Shown: positions 45,865 to 54,763 of the stretch, one piece after another | Numbering within the stretch: position 1 is the stretch's first letter | How the letters are laid out: each line of letters begins with the position of its first letter | Assembly: GCF_020171285.1 (NCBI RefSeq) | Contig: NZ_JAIUZI010000008.1 | Coordinates: 1 to 64,000, forward strand | Length of the DNA: 64,000 nt | Reading direction: 5' to 3' | DNA from: Seohaeicola saemankumensis | GTDB taxonomy: Bacteria; Pseudomonadota; Alphaproteobacteria; Rhodobacterales; Rhodobacteraceae | Program-made: the position numbers and the translations under genes | The notes under the pieces: generated by a model | The model's input: the letters and a program-made list of their open reading frames with translations, nothing else | Told to the model about the DNA's origin: nothing | Databases searched by the model: none

Positions 45865-46842
45865 ATGAGCGGTCTTCTGGCGCTATTGGATGACGTGGCG
45901 GGCATCGCCAAGGTGGCGGCGGCGTCGGTCGACGATGTCGCGGCGCAGGCGGCCAAGGCCGGCGCCAAGGCGGCCGGCGCGGTGATCGACGATGCCGCCG
46001 TGACCCCGAAATACGTGCACGGATTCGAGGCCAAGCGCGAGCTTCCGATCATCTGGCGCATTGCAAAAGGATCTTTTAAAAACAAGCTCTTGTATCTTCT
46101 TCCTGCGGGGCTTTTGCTGGCGGAATTCGCGCCCTGGGCGATCGCGCCGCTGCTGATGCTAGGCGGTGCCTATCTCTGTTTCGAAGGCGCGGAAAAGATC
46201 TATCACGTGCTGGTGCCCCATGATGACACCCATGTGTTCAAGGAGGACGCCCCCGGCGACCCCGCGCACCTGGAAGAACAAAAGGCCGCCGGCGCCATCA
46301 AGACCGATTTCATTCTCTCGGCCGAGATCATGACAATCGCGCTCGCCGCCATCCCCGAAAGCAATATTTGGATGGAGGCCGCGACACTAGCCCTTGTGGG
46401 GATTGGTATCACGGTCGCCGTATATGGTAGTGTTGCGCTGATCGTAAAGGCCGACGATGTCGGGCTTTACGCCGCTGAAAACGGCCGTTTTGCACTGACC
46501 CGCGCGCTGGGCCGGGGGCTGGTACGGGCGATGCCGGGTTTTATGAAACTGCTCACCATCGTCGGCACCGCCGCGATGCTCTGGGTCGGCGGCTCTATCA
46601 TCGTGCACGGGATGGAAGAGCTGGGGTTCAGCTGGCTGGGCCACCACATCCACGACCTCGCCGCGGCGGTCGGGCATCAGGTCTCCGCCCAGATGCAGGG
46701 CGCGGTGGAATGGGCCGCCAAGGCCGCGATGGATGGCGTGTTCGGCTTGGCGCTGGGTTTTGTCCTGATCCCGGTGGTGACCCGGGTGATCGTTCCGGTC
46801 TGGACCCGAATTACCGGAAAGAGTGCCGAAAAAGGGCATTGA
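45865..46842 (+). CDS. DUF808 family inner-membrane protein
   Basis: A 325-residue DUF808 (YedI-like) membrane protein with several hydrophobic helices, opening SGLLALLDDVAGIAKVAAASVDDVAAQAAKAG, the family signature. The family function is unknown. I choose the ATG at 45865 with GAGGAGAAG upstream; the extension to 45781 would run through the operator repeats. About 100 bases later the thioesterase gene follows on the same strand. Confidence 0.9.
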   Translation: MSGLLALLDDVAGIAKVAAASVDDVAAQAAKAGAKAAGAVIDDAAVTPKYVHGFEAKRELPIIWRIAKGSFKNKLLYLLPAGLLLAEFAPWAIAPLLMLGGAYLCFEGAEKIYHVLVPHDDTHVFKEDAPGDPAHLEEQKAAGAIKTDFILSAEIMTIALAAIPESNIWMEAATLALVGIGITVAVYGSVALIVKADDVGLYAAENGRFALTRALGRGLVRAMPGFMKLLTIVGTAAMLWVGGSIIVHGMEELGFSWLGHHIHDLAAAVGHQVSAQMQGAVEWAAKAAMDGVFGLALGFVLIPVVTRVIVPVWTRITGKSAEKGH

Positions 46843-46950
46843 GTTCAGATGGTTGGCGGCATGACGTGAGGTTTCGGCTGACGTTCGTCAGGGCGCGGGC
46901 TAAGGTCGTTTGAACGGCCGAACAGGGGCAGGGCGAACAGGAAATGCGCG

Positions 46951-47751
46951 ATGACTGAGATGACGATGTCCGGGGTGCTGGACGCGATGGATGGAACGGC
47001 AGCCGGTCTGACGGCGCCGGTGCCCGAAAACTGGACCCAGGGGCGCACCGCCTACGGTGGCTTTTCCTCGGCCTTGCTGCTGGCAGCTGCGCGCCACGAA
47101 CGACCCGATCTGCCGCCGCTGCGCTCCGCGCTGATCAACTTTACCGGGCCGGTGGGCGACCCGCCCTTGCTGACATCGCAGGTGCTGCGCCAGGGTCGGA
47201 ACGTGACGACGATACAGGCGCGCGCCGACATCGCCGGAAAAACCGCAGCGCTGGGAACTTTTTCCTTTGGTGCATCGCAGGTTAGCGAGATTTCGCAGGG
47301 CTGTCCGGCCAAGAACGCACCGGCGCCGGAGGACACCGAACCCTTTATCCCCGCGCATGTCAAACGCGGACCGGTGGCGTTTTTCCGCAACTTCGACACC
47401 CGCCTGATCGAAGGCGCCCGCCCGATCACCGGGGCCGACCGCGGCTATGCCCGCGTCTGGTCGCGGCACCGCGACCCGGCCATGCATAACCGCATCGAGG
47501 GGCTGCTGAGCATCGCCGACGTCCTGCCGCCCGCCGTGTTCCCGATGCTGCGCACGCCGGGGCCGAACTCTTCGATGAACTGGATCTGCAACTTTCTCAC
47601 CGACGAACCGCGCACCCGCGACGGCTGGTGGATGATCGAAACCGATCTGACCGCCGCCCAGGGCGGTTACAGCAGCCAGGTGATGCGGGTCTGGAACAGC
47701 GACGGTGAACTGGTCGTGGACGGGATGCAGGCCGTGGTGATTTTCGTCTAG
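46951..47751 (+). CDS. Acyl-CoA thioesterase family protein (double hotdog)
   Basis: A 266-residue thioesterase-like protein of the TesB/4HBT_3 group, with two hotdog halves: NWTQGRTAYGGFSSALLLAA in the N-terminal half and SMNWICNFLTDE with GWWMIETDLTAAQGGYSSQVMRVWNSDGELV in the C-terminal half. It probably hydrolyses an acyl-CoA in the cytoplasm; chain specificity cannot be read. It begins about 25 bases after the repeat GAACAGG in its leader. Confidence 0.85.
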   Translation: MTEMTMSGVLDAMDGTAAGLTAPVPENWTQGRTAYGGFSSALLLAAARHERPDLPPLRSALINFTGPVGDPPLLTSQVLRQGRNVTTIQARADIAGKTAALGTFSFGASQVSEISQGCPAKNAPAPEDTEPFIPAHVKRGPVAFFRNFDTRLIEGARPITGADRGYARVWSRHRDPAMHNRIEGLLSIADVLPPAVFPMLRTPGPNSSMNWICNFLTDEPRTRDGWWMIETDLTAAQGGYSSQVMRVWNSDGELVVDGMQAVVIFV

Positions 47752-47844
47752 AACTCCGTCCCGGTCCAGCCCGGTTCGCGCCAAAATTGTGCCATATCAT
47801 TTGGTTACCCGTTTTAAGCACATTGGTTTCACATGGGTTTTCAT

Positions 47845-48510
47845 ATGCCGGACAAGGTTGCGGTGCTGGTCGACGGTGACAACGTCAGCGCGGATCATGC
47901 CAACTTCATTTTGAAGATTGGATCAGGGGCGGGAATGCCACAGGCGGTGCTTGTCTATGGCGACGCCAGTCGCAACTCGGGTTGGCATGGCGCCGCAGGG
48001 TATCACTTTGTCCATGCTGGCGCGGGCAAGAACGCGACCGATCTGCTGTTGTCCATCGACGCGATGGAACTCGCGTTGCGCGATGAGATGAACTGCTTTG
48101 TTATCGCTTCGTCGGATGGTGATTTTTCCCATCTTGCCATACGGTTGCGTGAACGAGGGGCGCAAGTTGTCGGGGCGGGAGAGGCCAAAACACCAGCCCA
48201 TTTCCGGACCGTATGCAGCACATTTCACGAACTTGCCCAAGGCATCAAGGACAGGGCGACGAAGAACCCGGATAGTGCGTCGAGCCTTGATCAGAAAATC
48301 CGGCAAATCATTGCGCGGAATTCGGTCAACGGGCGAGGCATAGAGATCGCTGAACTCTCGCGGCAGATGCATCGGGATCACGGCACCCTAATCAGCAAAC
48401 AGCCGGAGAAAACATGGCGCGCCTACTTGCTGGCACGCGAAACTCTCTATGATCTCGATCCAAGGGGAAAGAACGCGATGGTCCGGTACAAACACGAGGG
48501 TTTCGCATAG
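47845..48510 (+). CDS. NYN/PIN-like nuclease with C-terminal OST-HTH/LOTUS domain
   Basis: A 221-residue protein. The NYN (LabA/DUF88-like) domain has VAVLVDGDNVS, KNATDLLLSIDAM and VIASSDGDFSHLAIRLRERGAQVVG, whose Asp residues form the PIN-type metal site. A C-terminal segment KIRQIIARNSVNGRGIEIAELSRQMHRD fits an OST-HTH/LOTUS domain. An RNase is likely. The start is uncertain between ATG 47833 and 47845; neither has a good ribosome binding site. Codon use is less GC-biased than its neighbours. Confidence 0.88.
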   Translation: MPDKVAVLVDGDNVSADHANFILKIGSGAGMPQAVLVYGDASRNSGWHGAAGYHFVHAGAGKNATDLLLSIDAMELALRDEMNCFVIASSDGDFSHLAIRLRERGAQVVGAGEAKTPAHFRTVCSTFHELAQGIKDRATKNPDSASSLDQKIRQIIARNSVNGRGIEIAELSRQMHRDHGTLISKQPEKTWRAYLLARETLYDLDPRGKNAMVRYKHEGFA

Positions 48511-48602
48511 TCCCGGCGCGGGCGCCCGCCGCATGGTTGACAGGCTGCCATTTCCTCGTCCATCGTCGCGCGATAACAATTTTGAAAAATGGCAGAAGAT
48601 TC

Positions 48603-49052
48603 ATGGGCTTAATCCGAAAGTTTAAACTATCGCTTTCTCTACTTGCTCTGGCAGGCTGCGAAGTTCCCTTGATGATCGCAGCAGACGCGAACGACGCCGA
48701 GGTTTCCGGTGCCTTCGACATCACATTTCCAGCTGCAATGCTGATACGAGCCGGAGAAGAGGAAGAGTTTCTGACCGGAAACATGATAGGATACCTGAAC
48801 GGTAACGCTGACATCGACGTGACCGGGCCGACCTATGGAAACTGCCTTGGAAGTTTCAAAAAATCGAATGAAACCATGCAGATGTCCTGCGAAAATGGTT
48901 TCTCGTTTACCAAGCTTATCGGGAACAGCACCATGAAAATGTCCGGCGTTTATGCCGAGAGCGGAGTTCTAAACGGTGTCGCCTATTCCTCTGCCTACGG
49001 TTGGGGCAAGAAGGCGAACAAAGCCGCGTTGCGCGCGGCACTCGGCGGCTGA
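48603..49052 (+). CDS. Lipoprotein of unknown function
   Basis: A 149-residue protein with a lipoprotein signal peptide and lipobox (LSLSLLALAGC, Cys at about residue 19). The mature part reads EVSGAFDITFPAAMLIRAGEEEEF and ends in a basic tail (KKANKAALRAALGG). It should be attached to a membrane leaflet. Its A/T content is clearly above that of the window average, like the NYN gene before it. A terminator follows 6 bases after the stop. Confidence 0.75.
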   Translation: MGLIRKFKLSLSLLALAGCEVPLMIAADANDAEVSGAFDITFPAAMLIRAGEEEEFLTGNMIGYLNGNADIDVTGPTYGNCLGSFKKSNETMQMSCENGFSFTKLIGNSTMKMSGVYAESGVLNGVAYSSAYGWGKKANKAALRAALGG

Positions 49053-49057
49053 ACGGA

Positions 49058-49087
49058 AAAGCCCCGGCGCGCGACCGGGGCTTTCGT
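49058..49087. terminator. Bidirectional terminator between lipoprotein gene and tkt
   Basis: A perfect 10-bp stem AAAGCCCCGG / CCGGGGCTTT (49058-49067, 49075-49084) with a 7-base loop. It has T residues on the plus side and A residues on the other, so it can end transcripts of both converging genes. Confidence 0.85.
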
Positions 49088-49108
49088 ACTCGTTTGTGAA
49101 GAGGGTTT

Positions 49109-51133
49109 TCAGCCGAGCAACTCTTTGGCCTTGGCCACGGTCGCCTCGGCAGTGATGCCGAATTTCTCGTAGAGTTCTTCGGCCGGGGCCGAGGCGCCAA
49201 AGCTCGACATGCCGATAAACCCGGCCTTGGCCTCGCGGCCGCGCTCGCCCAGCAGCCAGCGGTCCCAGCCGCCGTCGCGCACGGCGGCTTCGATGCCGAT
49301 GCGCACCGGGCCGGCGGGCAACACCTTGCGGCGATAGGCTTCGTCCTGCTCGGCAAAAAGCTCCATGCAGGGCATCGACACAACGCGGGTGCCGATACCT
49401 TCGGCTTCCAGCTGCGCCCGCGCTTCCATGGCGATGGACACTTCGGACCCGGTGGCGATCAGCACCACCTGGCGCTTGCCCGCCTCGGCGTCGGCCAGCA
49501 CATAGGCGCCCTGCGCGGACAGGTTGCGGACCTTGTGCTGCAGCCGTACGGTCGGTACGTTCTGGCGGGTCAGCGACAGCACCGAGGGGCTGTTGGTCGA
49601 CGTCAGCGCGAGTTCCCAGGCCTCGGCGGTTTCAACCGTGTCGGCGGGGCGGAACACATAGGTGTTCGGCGTCGCCCGGCAGATCGCCAGATGTTCGACC
49701 GGCTGGTGGGTCGGGCCGTCTTCGCCCAGACCGATGCTGTCATGGGTCATCACGAACACGCTGGGGATCTTCATCAGCGCGGCCAGCCGCATCGCCGGGC
49801 GGGCATAGTCGGTGAAGGCCATGAAGGTGCCGCCGTAGGGGCGGACGCCGCCATGCAGCGCCATGCCGTTCATCGCCGAGGCCATGCCGTGCTCGCGGAT
49901 GCCATAGTGGATATAGCGGCCCTTGCGGTTCTCGGGCAGGAACACGCCCAGATCGCCGGTCTTGGTGTTGTTGGACCCGGTCAGGTCGGCCGAGCCGCCC
50001 AGCGTTTCCGGCAGCACCGGGTTGACCACCTCGAGCACCATTTCCGAGCTCTTGCGGGTGGCGACACTGTGCGCCGCTTCCGAGGCCTGCTGTTTCAGCG
50101 CGCGAATGGTCGAGCCCAGTTTGCGCGGGACTTCGCCGCTGTAGATGCGGATCAGCTCCGCCTGCCGGCGATCGCTGAGAGTGGCAAACCGCTCTTCCCA
50201 CTCGGCCCGGGCGGTGGCGCCACGGCGGCCGATGTCTTCCCAGGCCGATTTGACGTCCTCGGGCACCACGAAGGGGCCGGTGGTCCAGCCATAGGACTCC
50301 TTGGCGGCGGCCATCTGGTCGGGATCGGTCAGCGCGCCATGGCCCTTGGAGGTATCCTGAGCGGCGTGACCCAGGGCGATATGGGTCTTGCAGGCGATCA
50401 TCGTCGGCTTGTTGGTCTTTTTGGCGGCGGTCAGTGCTTCGTCGATCTCGACCGGGTTGTGGCCGTCGATTTCCAGCACCTGCCAGCCCGACGCCTTGAA
50501 CCGCTGCACCTGGTTGGTGCGGTCGGCAATGTCGACGGTGCCGTCAATGGTGATGTTGTTGTTGTCCCAGAGCACGATCAGCTTGCCCAGCTCCAGCCGT
50601 CCGGCCAGGCTGATCGCCTCCTGGCTGACGCCTTCCATCAGGCAGCCGTCACCGGCGATGACATAGGTATAGTGGTCGATTACCTTGCGGCCATAGCGGG
50701 CACGCTGCGCTTCTTCGGCGATGGCGAAACCGACCGAATTCGCGATCCCCTGTCCCAGCGGGCCGGTTGTGGTCTCGACCGCCTTGAGCAGGAAGTTCTC
50801 GGGGTGGCCGGCGGTCAGCGCGCCGGTCTGGCGAAAGTTCTTGATCTGCTCCAGCGTGACCTGCGCGTCGCCCATCAGATACAGCAGCGAATAGATCAGC
50901 ATCGACCCATGGCCAGCGGACAGGATAAAACGGTCGCGATCGACCCACTCGGGGGCGGCGACGTCGAATTTCATGTGTTTCTCGAACAGCACGGTGGCGA
51001 CATCGGCCATGCCCATCGGCATGCCGGAATGGCCGGAGTTGGCGGCGTGAACGGCGTCGAGCGTCAGGGCGCGGATGGCCGCGGCCTTGGCCCAGTGATC
51101 GGGATTTGCGGTGCGCAGGGCGGTAAGATCCAC
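49109..51133 (-). CDS. tkt: Transketolase
   Basis: A 674-residue thiamine-diphosphate transketolase moving two-carbon ketol units in the pentose phosphate and Calvin-type interconversions. The ThDP motif [13 protein letters not shown] with its downstream NN, HxxxxGH-like [15 protein letters not shown] near the start, and the pyrimidine-domain [13 protein letters not shown] are all visible. I prefer the GTG at 51133 (AAAGGA ribosome binding site) over ATG 51184, which adds 17 unrelated residues. Confidence 0.95.
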   Translation of the reverse strand: MDLTALRTANPDHWAKAAAIRALTLDAVHAANSGHSGMPMGMADVATVLFEKHMKFDVAAPEWVDRDRFILSAGHGSMLIYSLLYLMGDAQVTLEQIKNFRQTGALTAGHPENFLLKAVETTTGPLGQGIANSVGFAIAEEAQRARYGRKVIDHYTYVIAGDGCLMEGVSQEAISLAGRLELGKLIVLWDNNNITIDGTVDIADRTNQVQRFKASGWQVLEIDGHNPVEIDEALTAAKKTNKPTMIACKTHIALGHAAQDTSKGHGALTDPDQMAAAKESYGWTTGPFVVPEDVKSAWEDIGRRGATARAEWEERFATLSDRRQAELIRIYSGEVPRKLGSTIRALKQQASEAAHSVATRKSSEMVLEVVNPVLPETLGGSADLTGSNNTKTGDLGVFLPENRKGRYIHYGIREHGMASAMNGMALHGGVRPYGGTFMAFTDYARPAMRLAALMKIPSVFVMTHDSIGLGEDGPTHQPVEHLAICRATPNTYVFRPADTVETAEAWELALTSTNSPSVLSLTRQNVPTVRLQHKVRNLSAQGAYVLADAEAGKRQVVLIATGSEVSIAMEARAQLEAEGIGTRVVSMPCMELFAEQDEAYRRKVLPAGPVRIGIEAAVRDGGWDRWLLGERGREAKAGFIGMSSFGASAPAEELYEKFGITAEATVAKAKELLG

Positions 51134-51389
51134 GGGCAGTGTCCTTTGGCATATCTGGCGGAATGGGGGCTGAATACCAGCCATTGGCCAAAGATCAAGC
51201 GCAACCGGAGCGCCCGAACCGCAATCACATCAGGTGCTGCGTCCAAGTGCTTGAAACCAAGGGGGGTATTTTCCCGCCGCTTTGGGTAGACTACGACCAA
51301 TCTGGCGCATGGCCCGATTCGCCCCCTGGGCGGATTTTGTGGCCCTGGGGCAGCACAGGTGCAGCAAATCGCACGAGGAAGGTGAGGGC

Positions 51390-52301
51390 ATGAGCCAAAT
51401 CGAGGAACTGCAAAGCCGCATCACGGCCGCGATGGACCGGATCGGCGCCGGGCTTGTGACGCTGGTCGAACAGCAGTCAGAGTTGCGGGCGAACCAGACC
51501 GAAGATGCCGAAACGGGGGCCGACGCGGGTGCAGCGGCCGGGCTGACGCAGGCGCTGGAGGAGGAAAAGCTGGCCAACGCCCAGCTCGAGGAACGTCTCA
51601 AAGCGATCAAGTCCCGCCACGCCGAAGAGATCGAGAGCCTGCGGGCGGAACTGGCGAACTCCGAGGAGCTCGACTCGCTCAAGGCCGAGATGGCCGCTCT
51701 GAAGGCGGAACTGGACAATACCGCTGACACCGAGGCGCTGGAGGCCGAAAAGGCCGAAACAGCCCGCCTGACCGACGAACTTGAGGCGCAGCAGGCCGAG
51801 GTTGCGCGGCTGACCGCCGAACTGGCCGACACTGCCGCGACAGATGCACTGAAAGCGGAGCTGGAACAGCAGACCGCAGAAGTCGCCCGGCTGACCGCCG
51901 AACTGGCGGACAGCGCCGTGGCGGATGCCTTGACGGCGGAGCTGGAGACACAGAAAGCCGAAGTCGCGCGCCTGACCGCCGAACTGGCGAGCCAGGAAAC
52001 CGTGGTCGAAAAATTCAAGGCCGAGTTCGACCGGCAATCGACCGCCACCGCGCGGCTCGACATGGATGTGCAGCGTTTGCGCCAGTCCAACGACCAGCTG
52101 CGCGAGACCAACGCCGCCCTGCGCGAGGTCAATGAACAAAGCGTCGGCGAGCCGCACCTGATCAACAAGGCCATGCTGGCCGAGCTCGAAGGTCTGCGCG
52201 CTGCGCGGGCCACCGATGTGGCCGAGGCCGGCGCGGTCCTGGCCCGCCTAGAACCGTTGCTGGCCAGCGTCGCCAACCTGCCGGAAGGGGAGGAAGACTG
52301 A
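51390..52301 (+). CDS. Coiled-coil protein coupled to zapA
   Basis: A 303-residue, mostly helical protein with repeated EVARLTAELADxxxxDALxAELE units of about 28 residues through residues 150-230. It is strongly Ala/Glu/Leu rich and almost lacks aromatic residues. It is probably an elongated cytoplasmic coiled coil. The stop TGA shares its last base with the zapA ATG, so the two are translationally coupled, which hints at a role near the divisome. No family recognised; the repeats make database hits to other coiled coils unreliable. Confidence 0.82.
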   Translation: MSQIEELQSRITAAMDRIGAGLVTLVEQQSELRANQTEDAETGADAGAAAGLTQALEEEKLANAQLEERLKAIKSRHAEEIESLRAELANSEELDSLKAEMAALKAELDNTADTEALEAEKAETARLTDELEAQQAEVARLTAELADTAATDALKAELEQQTAEVARLTAELADSAVADALTAELETQKAEVARLTAELASQETVVEKFKAEFDRQSTATARLDMDVQRLRQSNDQLRETNAALREVNEQSVGEPHLINKAMLAELEGLRAARATDVAEAGAVLARLEPLLASVANLPEGEED

Positions 52302-52696
52302 TGCCCGAAGTCACCATCAAGATCGGCGGACGCGGCTTTGACGTATCCTGCCAGGAGGGCGAAGAGGCCTATCTGCATTCGGCGGCCAAGATGCTGGATG
52401 ACGAGGCCCAAGTGCTGTCCGACCAGATCGGCCGGATGCCCGAGGCGCGGATGCTGTTGATGGCCGGACTGATGCTGGCCGACAAGACTGCCGCCGTCGA
52501 GGACAAGATCAAGGAAGTCGAGGCGGCCTTGGCCGAACGCGAGGCAGAACTGGAACAGCTGCGCAACGCTCCGGCGCCCGAACCTGACCGTGTCGAGGTG
52601 CCCGTCGTGCCGGCAGCGGTCACTGACACGCTGGCCGAACTGGCCGCCCGCGCCGAGGCGCTGGCCGCCGAGGTCGAGGAAAAGACCGCCCAATAG
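52301..52696 (+). CDS. zapA: Cell division protein ZapA
   Basis: A 131-residue ZapA-type protein, which stabilises FtsZ protofilaments at the division site. The N-terminal half (VTIKIGGRGFDVSCQEGEEAYLHSAAKMLDDEAQVL) is the conserved domain, followed by MAGLMLADK and a coiled-coil C-terminal half. It is translationally coupled to the upstream coiled-coil gene. Confidence 0.92.
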   Translation: MPEVTIKIGGRGFDVSCQEGEEAYLHSAAKMLDDEAQVLSDQIGRMPEARMLLMAGLMLADKTAAVEDKIKEVEAALAEREAELEQLRNAPAPEPDRVEVPVVPAAVTDTLAELAARAEALAAEVEEKTAQ

Positions 52697-52888
52697 TCGG
52701 GTTCCGAATTGTAATTTGGCCGTTCCCCGGCGCCACCGGCGCCGGGCCGCCCGACGGGTCTCCGCCCGGTTTTTGCGTCCGCAGAAGAAAGTGTCCCACC
52801 CGGCGACGGAACCGGCGTGCGGCTGCGTGTAATCCTTAGATAATCGGCTGCACGATCGCAGCCCGGTCTATTGCAAGAGGATACGCCA
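52697..52888 (+). other. zapA downstream region with hairpins; candidate 6S RNA locus
   Basis: A strong hairpin CCCGGCGCC/GGCGCCGGG is followed by a second GC-rich pairing (CCGGGC/GCCCGG) that ends in TTTTT at about 52766, and a later hairpin GGCTGC/GCAGCC at 52846-52863. The position after zapA is where ssrS (6S RNA) is often found in alphaproteobacteria. I could not build a convincing 6S fold by eye, so this may only be the zapA terminator and the next promoter. Confidence 0.3.
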
Positions 52889-53437
52889 ATGGCCTTCACC
52901 CCCCGAACCTGCACCAGCTACGACTGGATTTCGCGCCTGGGCCACTGGGTACTAGCCGCGCTGATGATCGCCATGTTGGCCTTTGGCATCTACCTTGATG
53001 AGGCGGTGCCGCCGGGGCCTGAGCGCGGGGCGTTGATGGGGCTGCACAAATCGGTGGGCGTTGCGGTTCTGCTGCTGGGCGGTCTGCGCGTGGCATGGCG
53101 GTTGTTGCAGGGGTTCCTGCCCGAGGCCGGTCACGCGCCGTCGTGGCAGGCGGCGCTGGCCAAGGCGGTGCATTACGTGCTGCTGGCGGGCATCGTGGTG
53201 ATGCCGCTATCGGGGCTGATCGGCTCCTACTTCGGTGGTCGGGCCACCTCTGTGTTCGGACTGTTCAGCCTGCCTGCCGGGCCCAAGATCGAATGGCTCG
53301 GCGACCTGGCCTATGGTATCCACGGGGCCGGGGCGATGGTGCTGATCGGGGCGATCCTGCTCCATGTCGCGGGGGCGCTGAAACACCATTTCATCGACCG
53401 TGACACCACCCTGCTGCGGATGGTCGGCAAGGCCTGA
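52889..53437 (+). CDS. Cytochrome b561-family protein
   Basis: A 182-residue four-helix membrane cytochrome b. Likely haem ligand histidines are in RLGHWVLAALMI, GLHKSVGVAVLL, HYVLLAGIVVMPL and IHGAGAMVLIGAILLHVAGALKHH. It probably carries electrons between quinone and a periplasmic partner. The ATG at 52889 has an AAGAGGA site; the ATG at 52871 is less likely. Confidence 0.9.
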   Translation: MAFTPRTCTSYDWISRLGHWVLAALMIAMLAFGIYLDEAVPPGPERGALMGLHKSVGVAVLLLGGLRVAWRLLQGFLPEAGHAPSWQAALAKAVHYVLLAGIVVMPLSGLIGSYFGGRATSVFGLFSLPAGPKIEWLGDLAYGIHGAGAMVLIGAILLHVAGALKHHFIDRDTTLLRMVGKA

Positions 53438-53457
53438 TTCGGGCGCGAAAAGGGTAA

Positions 53458-53490
53458 ACCCCGGTGCCGCCGCCAGAGCGGCTCCGGGGT
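53458..53490. terminator. Bidirectional terminator between cytochrome b561 and grx genes
   Basis: A stem ACCCCGG-GCCGC / GCGGC-CCGGGGT with one T.T mismatch and a 7-base loop, between converging genes. On the minus strand TTTACCCTTTT follows; on the plus strand CTGTCATT. Confidence 0.7.
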
Positions 53491-53516
53491 CTGTCATTGG
53501 GGCCGTCAGGCCGGCA

Positions 53517-53876
53517 TCAGCCGTTGGCTTCGCGGATCTTGTCGGCGGCGTCCTTGTCAAAGGCCACGCCGTTTTCCGCCAGCAGCGTGTCCAGCTCGCC
53601 CGACAGCGTCATTTCGGTGATGATGTCGCAGCCGCCGACGAATTCGCCCTTTACATAGAGCTGCGGGATCGTCGGCCAGTCCGAGAAATCCTTGATGCCC
53701 TGGCGGATCGCGTCGTCGGCCAGCACGTTCACATCGGCAAAGTTCACGCCCATGTAGTTCAGCACGCCCGCGACGCGGCTGGAAAATCCGCACTGCGGCA
53801 TTTCCTTGGTGCCCTTCATGTACAGCACCACGTCGTTTGCGGTGATGGTATCCTTGATCTGTTGTTCGGCGGACAT
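53517..53876 (-). CDS. grxD: Monothiol glutaredoxin, Grx4 type
   Basis: A 119-residue monothiol glutaredoxin with the CGFS motif (C29) in [17 protein letters not shown], the [14 protein letters not shown] [20 protein letters not shown] segment and a Lys/Asp pattern typical of [2Fe-2S]-carrying Grx4. It should deliver or sense iron-sulfur clusters in the cytoplasm. A bolA gene lies 79 bases upstream on the same strand, matching the well-known Grx4-BolA partnership. Confidence 0.95.
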   Translation of the reverse strand: MSAEQQIKDTITANDVVLYMKGTKEMPQCGFSSRVAGVLNYMGVNFADVNVLADDAIRQGIKDFSDWPTIPQLYVKGEFVGGCDIITEMTLSGELDTLLAENGVAFDKDAADKIREANG

Positions 53877-53955
53877 GGTCGCCTCCTCTTGCGTGTTCCG
53901 TTCCGGACCGCGCGGGTCCGCTGTGCCAATTGGACGTCCCCGGCGGGGCGCCCGG

Positions 53956-54198
53956 TTAATCCGGTGCCTTGGTGGTCAGCGCCAGCGCATGCAGGTCGCC
54001 CGCCGGCCCGTCCATCTTGCCCTTCAGCGCGGCATAGACCGCACGCTGCTGCTGCACCCGGTTCTGGCCGCGAAAGCTCTCGTCGATGACCTCGGCCGCA
54101 TAATGGTTCCCGTCGCCGGCCAGATCGGTGATGGTGATCTTGGCCGAGGGAAAACTGCTGCGGATCAGTTCCTCGATTTCATGGGCCTGCATAGCCAT
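53956..54198 (-). CDS. BolA family protein
   Basis: An 80-residue BolA protein: [29 protein letters not shown] is the family core, with the conserved His in GNHYAAEV expected to bind an iron-sulfur cluster with Grx4. The start has an AGGAG site. It directly precedes the Grx4 gene. The family is implicated in iron-sulfur and iron homeostasis. Confidence 0.92.
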   Translation of the reverse strand: MAMQAHEIEELIRSSFPSAKITITDLAGDGNHYAAEVIDESFRGQNRVQQQRAVYAALKGKMDGPAGDLHALALTTKAPD

Positions 54199-54273
54199 AT
54201 GGGCGTTCTCCTGATGGTTCTTCCCAAAGATGTAGAGCGAGGAGGGGGCAGGTGCAAGAGAGCGCGCACGGCC

Positions 54274-54699
54274 TTACTGACGCGGGATGTCGAATCCGGC
54301 GGGCGCCAGCTCGAACCCGTCAAAGCTGAACCCCGGCGACACCGTGCAACTCACCAGCGTGAAGTCTCCGGTGCTGCGCGCCGCCTGCCAGTGATGTGCC
54401 GGCACGATGATCTGCGGCGCGCCGGTCTCCAGGTCCGGGGTCAGGAGGTGGTCCACCGCCGGTCCGGCCTCGGTTTCGGCCAGCGACAGGATCAGCGGCG
54501 CCCCGGCGTGATAGAGCCAGATCTCGGCGGCATCGACCCGGTGCCAGTGGCTGCGCTCGCCCGCCTTCAGCAGGAAGTAGATGCAGGTGCCGCTGGGCCT
54601 TTGCGCCCCGCCGGGCGTCTCCACCCAGGTCTGCCGGTACCAGCCGCCCTCGGGGTGGCGCTGCAATCCCAGCCGTTCGATGATCTGCTCCGCGGTCAT
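54274..54699 (-). CDS. DUF985 cupin protein
   Basis: A 141-residue cupin of the DUF985/Cupin_5 family. HPEGGWYRQTWVE opens the domain, SHWHRVDAAEIWLYHAG carries the metal-binding His/Glu set, and the C-terminal CTVSPGFSFDGFELA is typical. The function is unknown. I choose the ATG at 54699 with an AAGGAAG site. It is divergent from selO with 64 bases between. Confidence 0.9.
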   Translation of the reverse strand: MTAEQIIERLGLQRHPEGGWYRQTWVETPGGAQRPSGTCIYFLLKAGERSHWHRVDAAEIWLYHAGAPLILSLAETEAGPAVDHLLTPDLETGAPQIIVPAHHWQAARSTGDFTLVSCTVSPGFSFDGFELAPAGFDIPRQ

Positions 54700-54763
54700 C
54701 CCGAATTCTTCCTTTGCCGTCCGCCGCACTGGTAATTGTACATCCAGCCTATATGTTTGGACC

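Noticed and set aside
51640..52000. Repeated DNA in the gene before zapA as a separate repeat element
   Set aside because: The periodicity is 28 codons and stays in frame, explained by the coiled-coil repeats of the protein.
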